Shown here in pieces: positions 5,353-10,085 of a DNA stretch of 10,085 bases. The first letter of the stretch is position 1; every line of letters begins with the position of its first letter. A program made the translations under genes and the position numbers. A model generated the notes under the pieces. That model worked only from the letters and a program-made list of their open reading frames with translations. It searched no databases and was not told where the DNA came from. The stretch is from contig CAWUWP010000050.1 in the NCBI GenBank assembly GCA_963926275.1, positions 1 to 10,085 on the forward strand. Reading direction: 5' to 3'. This DNA comes from UBA1858 sp963926275 (GTDB lineage Bacteria > Pseudomonadota > Gammaproteobacteria > UBA4575).

Positions 5353-6177
5353 TTAGTCGATGCTACGAAGTAATTCGTTAATGCCGACTTTGCCAAGAGT
5401 TTTTTCATCCACTTGTTTCACGATAACTGCGCAATACAAGCTGTACTTGCCATCTTTTGACGGTAAGTTACCAGAGACAACCACTGAGCCAGCAGGAATA
5501 CGGCCATAAGTAACTTCGCCAGTTTCGCGATTGTAAATTTTTGTACTCATACCAATGTAAACACCCATTGAGATGACAGAACCTTTTTCAACGATGACAC
5601 CTTCAACGACTTCTGAACGTGCACCAATGAAACAGTTGTCTTCAATGATGGTTGGGGCTGCCTGTAATGGCTCTAAAACACCGCCAATGCCTACGCCACC
5701 TGAAAGGTGAACGTTTTTACCGATCTGTGCACATGAGCCGACAGTGACCCAGGTATCTACCATGGTGCCTGAATCCACATAAGCGCCGATGTTGACAAAG
5801 CTCGGCATTAATACTGTGTTAGGGGCTATATATGAACCGCGTCTGGCCATTGCATTAGGCACAATGCGCACACCCATTTTTTCAAATTCTTCTGCTGATT
5901 GATTAGCAAATTTTGGCGGTACTTTGTCGTAGTACTGAGTCGCGCCACCCGGCATGACACTGTTTTCTTCAATGCGGAAAGATAACAGCACTGCTTTTTT
6001 GAGCCATTCGTTAATTACCCATTCGCCATTCACTTTTTCAGCGACGCGTGCTTTACCAGAATCTAACTGGCCGATAGCATCAATGACTGCAACTTTGACT
6101 TCGCTGCTGACATTGCTGGGTGAAATATTTGCGCGGTCTTCAAACGCGCCTTCGATAATATCTTGAATATTGCTCAT
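5353..6177 (-). CDS. dapD: 2,3,4,5-tetrahydropyridine-2,6-dicarboxylate N-succinyltransferase
   Basis: DapD transfers succinate from succinyl-CoA to tetrahydrodipicolinate, giving N-succinyl-2-amino-6-oxopimelate, the committed step of the succinylase branch. It is a cytoplasmic trimer built on a left-handed beta helix. The hexapeptide repeats run from about residue 105 to 235 (IAPNTV, VNIGAYV, TVGSCAQIG, GGVGIGGVLEP, NCFIGARSEVVEG, VISMGVYIG). Catalytic candidates D141 (GTMVDTWVTVG) and E189 (GARSEVVEG) are present at the positions known from the family. The N-terminal helical domain is about residues 1-100 and the C-terminal segment (LYCAVIVKQVDEKT, INELLRSID) closes the fold. The length of 274 residues equals that of the E. 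coli enzyme. The start at 6177 is supported by AAGGA eight bases upstream. It lies between dapC (11-base gap) and the arsC-like gene (5-base gap). Confidence 0.97.
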   Translation of the reverse strand: MSNIQDIIEGAFEDRANISPSNVSSEVKVAVIDAIGQLDSGKARVAEKVNGEWVINEWLKKAVLLSFRIEENSVMPGGATQYYDKVPPKFANQSAEEFEKMGVRIVPNAMARRGSYIAPNTVLMPSFVNIGAYVDSGTMVDTWVTVGSCAQIGKNVHLSGGVGIGGVLEPLQAAPTIIEDNCFIGARSEVVEGVIVEKGSVISMGVYIGMSTKIYNRETGEVTYGRIPAGSVVVSGNLPSKDGKYSLYCAVIVKQVDEKTLGKVGINELLRSID

Positions 6178-6184
6178 TTAAATT

Positions 6185-6190
6185 TTCCTT
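6185..6190 (-). promoter_or_regulatory. Ribosome binding site of dapD
   Basis: Minus-strand AAGGAA, with eight bases between AAGGA and the dapD ATG. It overlaps the dapC stop codon (TAA at 6191-6189), so ribosomes ending dapC finish directly on it. This is the only clear Shine-Dalgarno among the operon genes whose starts lie in the window. Confidence 0.75.
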
Positions 6191-7388
6191 AACGTATGCT
6201 TTTTATATAAGTGGTAATTCTTTTTGCTGCGGTTTGGCACTCCTCAGGAGTGGCAACTAATGCAATTCTGACTCGATTGGCACCGGGGTTCTGATTATTC
6301 ACTGAACGCGCAAGATACTTGCCGGGCAGCACCGTGACATTTTGCTGGGAGTATAACCCAAGAGCGAATTGTTCATCATCTATCGGGGTGGGTAGCCATA
6401 AATAAAATCCGGCTTGAGGTTGCTCGATAGGAATTTCTTTGGATATCTCTTCTACAGCGTAGTTAAAGCTCTGTTGGTAGCGCGCGCGATTGGCTTGGAC
6501 ATGAGTTTCATCTCCCCAGGCTGCAGCGCTGGCTAGCTGAGTACTCATGGGCATTGCGCTGCCATGGTAAGTGCGGAATTTGAGAAATTGAGAAATAATC
6601 GATGCATCACCCACGACGAATCCAGAACGTAAACCAGGCGAGTTGCTGCGCTTAGATAGACTATAAAATGCTAAGCAGCGCTGGTAGCTAGTATCGCCAT
6701 TGGCAACAGAGGCTTGTAATAATCCTTGGGGTGGATTTTTTTCATCAGTATAAATTTCTGAGTAACATTCATCTGACGCAATAATGAAATCATATTGGTG
6801 CGCTAGATTCAAAAGCTTTTGCATGGATGCTAGCGGAATGATATCTCCGGTAGGGTTTGATGGTGTGCAGATGTAGATGAGTTGGGTGTGTTGCCAGGTG
6901 TCTTCGCTCACCGCATCAATGCCTGGGACTTCGCCATTAATCACGCTGAAATTGATATATATGGGTTCTGCCCCGGCCAAGTAAGCAGCCCCTTCGTATA
7001 TTTGATAAAACGGATTAGGTAAAAGTACTTTGGCATTTTGACTGCGATCAATAACTGTTTGTGCAATCGCAAACAAGGCTTCACGCGTGCCGTTTACCGG
7101 AAGAATATGTTGCTCTGGGTCAATGGAATCTTTTGGTAATGAAAACCTATTCAGCAACCAGTCTGCAATCGTGGTGCGCAAAGATAACTCACCCTTGGTT
7201 TTAGGGTAGTTTGCAAGATAAGCTAAATTATTCCCCATTGCCTCTTTGATGAAGTCAGGAGTTGGGCTTTTGGGTTCACCAATAGATAGGTTTATGTTGT
7301 CTAATCCATTGTCTTGTGTGCTGGTAGAAAATAACTCGCGTAATTTTTCGAACGGGTAGGGCTGTAATTTATTTAGATTGGGATCCAT
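6189..7388 (-). CDS. dapC: N-succinyl-LL-diaminopimelate aminotransferase (succinyldiaminopimelate transaminase)
   Basis: DapC is a PLP-dependent class I/II aminotransferase that converts N-succinyl-2-amino-6-oxopimelate to N-succinyl-LL-diaminopimelate with glutamate as amino donor, the step between DapD and DapE. The 399 residues show the fold-type I hallmarks: N-terminal NLSIGEPKSPTP, SNPTG (N178), ASDECYSEIY (D206, pairing with the PLP pyridine nitrogen), FYSLSKRSNSPGLRSG with the Schiff-base lysine K246 and phosphate-binding R254, and the C-terminal NRVRIALV with the substrate carboxylate arginine (about 372-374). The N-terminus MDPNLNKLQPYPFEKL matches that of DapC proteins next to dapD, which fixes the start at 7388 although no Shine-Dalgarno is visible (ATATTTTTATCTA precedes it). 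The gene follows glnD by 14 bases and is probably translationally coupled. ArgD/AstC-type enzymes can replace DapC in other bacteria, but context and N-terminus favour the dedicated enzyme. Confidence 0.94.
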   Translation of the reverse strand: MDPNLNKLQPYPFEKLRELFSTSTQDNGLDNINLSIGEPKSPTPDFIKEAMGNNLAYLANYPKTKGELSLRTTIADWLLNRFSLPKDSIDPEQHILPVNGTREALFAIAQTVIDRSQNAKVLLPNPFYQIYEGAAYLAGAEPIYINFSVINGEVPGIDAVSEDTWQHTQLIYICTPSNPTGDIIPLASMQKLLNLAHQYDFIIASDECYSEIYTDEKNPPQGLLQASVANGDTSYQRCLAFYSLSKRSNSPGLRSGFVVGDASIISQFLKFRTYHGSAMPMSTQLASAAAWGDETHVQANRARYQQSFNYAVEEISKEIPIEQPQAGFYLWLPTPIDDEQFALGLYSQQNVTVLPGKYLARSVNNQNPGANRVRIALVATPEECQTAAKRITTYIKSIR

Positions 7389-7402
7389 TAGATAAAAATA
7401 TA

Positions 7403-10085
7403 TTAAATGCTGATGCTGGTTGGAGTGTCCTCAGATGAGGCGCTAATTTTATTGATCACTAACTCTATTAATACTTTTTGTTCGTCTTCGTCTAATATTT
7501 TTTTATCATCTTTATTGGTGATGTGAAAAATATCATGCACTTTTTCGCCAAGCGTGCTGACGCGAGCGCTGATGACGTTAATACCTAGTATAGAGAACGC
7601 TTCTGCAACATTGGCAAGTAGACCAGGGTGATCAGTGGCGTGAATATGCATGGTGGCATGATCTAAGTGCTTTGCATTTTTTATGCTAATTTCAGGCGCC
7701 ATTTGAAAATGGCGTAAACGGCTTGAAATAAACTGAGTGATGGTGTTGTTCGAAAGATCAGAGATTAATAAAGATTGAGAGATTCTTATTTTTACTCTGT
7801 CTAGCTGATTCTCGTCAGTGATAGGGTCTTCGTTTTTATCAACAACAGTAAAGGTGTTAAATGTCTGGCCGTTTCCTGACGTGATAATGCGCGCGTCTAA
7901 AATACTTAAGCCTAATCGATAAAGACTGCCAGTAATATTGGCAAATAGATTGTCATGATCAGGAGTGTAGATAAATATTTCAGTCGAACCGCGTCGCACT
8001 AACTGACGAACATGTACTTGAGTATTAGTGTTCTCTTTAGCGCATAAGGCTATATCTGAATGCCAAGCTATTTCTTCATCTGTATGACGTAAAAAATAGT
8101 CTTCATTGAGTTGCACCCAGAAATTTTCACAGTCTTGTTGTCTGTGTCCTTTGTCTTTTAGCAAATTAAGTGCTGAGGACTTAATCTCTTGAATGATTTC
8201 ATCGCTACCTCTGGGTAGCTCAGCGCGTAATTGGAATGAAGTGTATTTGTATAAATCTGCGAGTAATGTCGAACGCCAGCTATTCCACAAAGTCGGGTTA
8301 GTGCCTTTAATATCAGCAATAGTTAGCAGGTACAAATAGTCGAGTCGCGTCGCGCTAGAGGCTTTGTCGGCAAACTCCTGGATAACGGAGGGGTCACTTA
8401 AATCTTTGTGTTGTGCAGTGACCGACATGACTAAGTGGTTTTCAACTAACCAACTCACTATAGATGTATCCGACTGACTCAAGCCGTGCGCGAGACAAAA
8501 GTCGATAGCGTCTTGACAGCCTTCAGTAGAATGGTCACCTTCACGGCCTTTTCCAATATCATGAAATAGTGCGGCTAAATATAATATTTCAAGCTTGGGT
8601 AGCTTGTGAAAGATGGAACTGATGTCATCTTCAATGCGATTTTTGTTACCTAGGCTGCATGCTTCTTTAAGCACAGTAAGAATGTGATGGTCAACGGTGT
8701 ATACGTGATACAAGTCATATTGCATGCGCCCAACAATTCTTGCGAACGCGGGCCAGTAAGCCGCAAGTACGTCTAGACGATGCATGCGAGCCAGCTCTCT
8801 TGATACATGCTTTGGTTGACGCAGAATATTGATAAATGTTTTTTTATTATTTTCGTTGTTACGGAAGTCATCATCAATGAGATGTATATTCTTGCGTATT
8901 AAGCGAATCGTATTGCTGCTGACTTTGGTGACATGCTCGTGTGTCTGCAAAACAAAAAACAATTCTAACAATGCGCTAGGATGGTCTTGAAAAAGTGATT
9001 CACTGTTTGCATGTAATACATCGTTAATCGAAATAAAGTGATCACCGATTTTCTTCCTTTTGCTCCAAGAGATGCTCGGGATGCAGCTTTCTTCAAAATG
9101 CTCCTGAAGTAATTCGATTAATTTGTAACATTCACTGATATGCCGATAGTAGTTCTGCATGTATTGCTCAACAGCCAAGTTGGCGTTGGAGTCGCTATGG
9201 CCAGCGGCACGTGCAAGTTCTACTTGGTAATCAAATAATAATCTATCTTCTTTGCGTCGAGTTACTAAGTGAAGAGAGAAACGCATTTTCCATAAATACT
9301 CTTGAGCGAAACGCAGAGAATTGTATTCTTCTTCTAATAAAAAGCCTTCAGCGATTAAATCGCTAAATACGCGATTGCCGAAATGTCTTTTCGTTACCCA
9401 ATCAATAAACTGAATGTCACGCATGCCGCCGGGACCTTCTTTGATATTCGGTTCTAACTGGTAAAGCGTGTCACCATATTTTCTATGGCGTGCTTGCATC
9501 TCTTCTTTTTTGGCGTAATAGAATTTCTTGCTATCCCAGATCTTATTGCTTGCGGTAGCTTTCTTGAGTTCGTTGAATAATGAGATATTTCCGCATAACG
9601 CTCTAGCTTCTAACAAGCTGCTGATCACGGTGATATCTTTTTTGGCTTCAATCACCGCTTCTTTCACTGTGCGTACAGAGTGACCTACATCTAATCCACT
9701 ATCCCATAGAAAAGTTAAAAATGATGAAAGCTTTTCTTTGTCTTGATCGGAAAACTTTTTATCAAGTAACACCATTAAGTCGATGTCTGAATTTAAATGT
9801 AATTCAGAGCGACCGTAGCCACCGACCGCGACTAAAGTTGCATTGGTTTTATGCAGGTCGTGCGTAAACCAGGCATACCACAACAAATAATCAATAGTGA
9901 TGGCATGACCGATAATGACTTCAGAAGTGGCTGTGCCTTCATTAAATGCATCAATGACGGCTTCTTGAATAGTGTCTACGAGCTGTCTATGTTTTTGAGG
10001 GGATGATTTGAAATCAACCCACTGCTCGTCTTCGCTAGGCCACCAGTCGTGTTTAGAAATAAACGTAGGGGGTGGGGTTAAATTA
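7403..10085 (-). CDS. glnD: Bifunctional [PII] uridylyltransferase / uridylyl-removing enzyme (5' end beyond window)
   Basis: GlnD senses glutamine: at low glutamine it uridylylates PII proteins (GlnB/GlnK), at high glutamine it removes UMP, thereby controlling glutamine synthetase and the NtrBC response. The frame is open from the window edge to TAA at 7403, 893 residues visible; E. coli GlnD has 890. Domains in window numbering: nucleotidyltransferase with GGYGRSELHLNSDID (88-102, metal ligands D100 and D102), PII-UTase helical region with EGPGGMRDIQF (216-226), HD phosphohydrolase with DHH (465-467) and FHDIGKGREGDHSTEG (507-522), and two C-terminal ACT domains (about 700-755, TPDHDNLFANI; about 810-860, ATDHPGLLANVAEAF) that bind glutamine. 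TTG at 9886 is not the start: homologous N-terminal sequence (WWPSEDEQW, FNEGTASEVIIG) continues to the edge with no in-frame ATG. Comparing D100/D102 with E. coli D105/D107 suggests that only a few residues are missing. It is the upstream gene of the dap operon. Confidence 0.97.
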   Translation of the reverse strand, partial: NLTPPPTFISKHDWWPSEDEQWVDFKSSPQKHRQLVDTIQEAVIDAFNEGTATSEVIIGHAITIDYLLWYAWFTHDLHKTNATLVAVGGYGRSELHLNSDIDLMVLLDKKFSDQDKEKLSSFLTFLWDSGLDVGHSVRTVKEAVIEAKKDITVISSLLEARALCGNISLFNELKKATASNKIWDSKKFYYAKKEEMQARHRKYGDTLYQLEPNIKEGPGGMRDIQFIDWVTKRHFGNRVFSDLIAEGFLLEEEYNSLRFAQEYLWKMRFSLHLVTRRKEDRLLFDYQVELARAAGHSDSNANLAVEQYMQNYYRHISECYKLIELLQEHFEESCIPSISWSKRKKIGDHFISINDVLHANSESLFQDHPSALLELFFVLQTHEHVTKVSSNTIRLIRKNIHLIDDDFRNNENNKKTFINILRQPKHVSRELARMHRLDVLAAYWPAFARIVGRMQYDLYHVYTVDHHILTVLKEACSLGNKNRIEDDISSIFHKLPKLEILYLAALFHDIGKGREGDHSTEGCQDAIDFCLAHGLSQSDTSIVSWLVENHLVMSVTAQHKDLSDPSVIQEFADKASSATRLDYLYLLTIADIKGTNPTLWNSWRSTLLADLYKYTSFQLRAELPRGSDEIIQEIKSSALNLLKDKGHRQQDCENFWVQLNEDYFLRHTDEEIAWHSDIALCAKENTNTQVHVRQLVRRGSTEIFIYTPDHDNLFANITGSLYRLGLSILDARIITSGNGQTFNTFTVVDKNEDPITDENQLDRVKIRISQSLLISDLSNNTITQFISSRLRHFQMAPEISIKNAKHLDHATMHIHATDHPGLLANVAEAFSILGINVISARVSTLGEKVHDIFHITNKDDKKILDEDEQKVLIELVINKISASSEDTPTSISI

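Noticed and set aside
7389..7402. Lysine riboswitch or internal promoter before the dap genes
   Set aside because: The gaps in the operon are 5-18 bases, too short for a riboswitch; the operon leader is outside the window.
9884..9886. TTG as start codon of glnD
   Set aside because: The homologous GlnD N-terminus continues upstream in frame to the window edge, so the true start lies outside.

Overview
The window looks like chromosomal DNA of a gammaproteobacterium of moderately low GC (judged by eye, not computed). The strongest indicators are a gene order typical of that class, glnD-dapC-dapD-yffB/arsC-like-dapE, and a bifunctional MnmC. No 16S or other phylogenetic marker is present, so I do not name a genus.

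Layout. (1) Positions 1-1196, minus strand: most of mnmC, a tRNA wobble-uridine modification enzyme, running off the left edge. (2) Positions 1230-2006, plus strand: a PolB-related 3'-5' exonuclease, divergent from mnmC across only 33 bases. (3) Positions about 2007-3859: a small accessory islet with a dRS3-like palindrome, a probable ParB/sulfiredoxin-fold protein, a small two-helix membrane protein bounded by imperfect inverted repeats, and a segment bounded by a perfect 24-base inverted repeat. That last segment holds two truncated genes meeting head to head and an orphan-looking terminator. (4) Positions 3860-10085, minus strand: a tightly spaced operon read right to left, glnD (5' end just outside the window), dapC, dapD, an arsenate-reductase-like gene and dapE.

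How the genes work together. DapD, DapC and DapE catalyse three consecutive steps of the succinylase branch of meso-diaminopimelate and lysine synthesis: N-succinylation, transamination and desuccinylation. GlnD senses glutamine and controls PII proteins, so the operon places nitrogen sensing beside an amino-acid and cell-wall precursor pathway. The arsC-like gene is a habitual neighbour of dapE, and its role is not clear.

The operon and mnmC/exonuclease parts are ordinary. What deserves a second look is the islet at 2.0-3.8 kb. At least three kinds of short inverted repeat alternate with small genes and gene fragments there, without any transposase in view. It looks like a hotspot where short segments have been inserted and reshuffled. 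I see no convincing complete new defence, toxin or mobile system in it.
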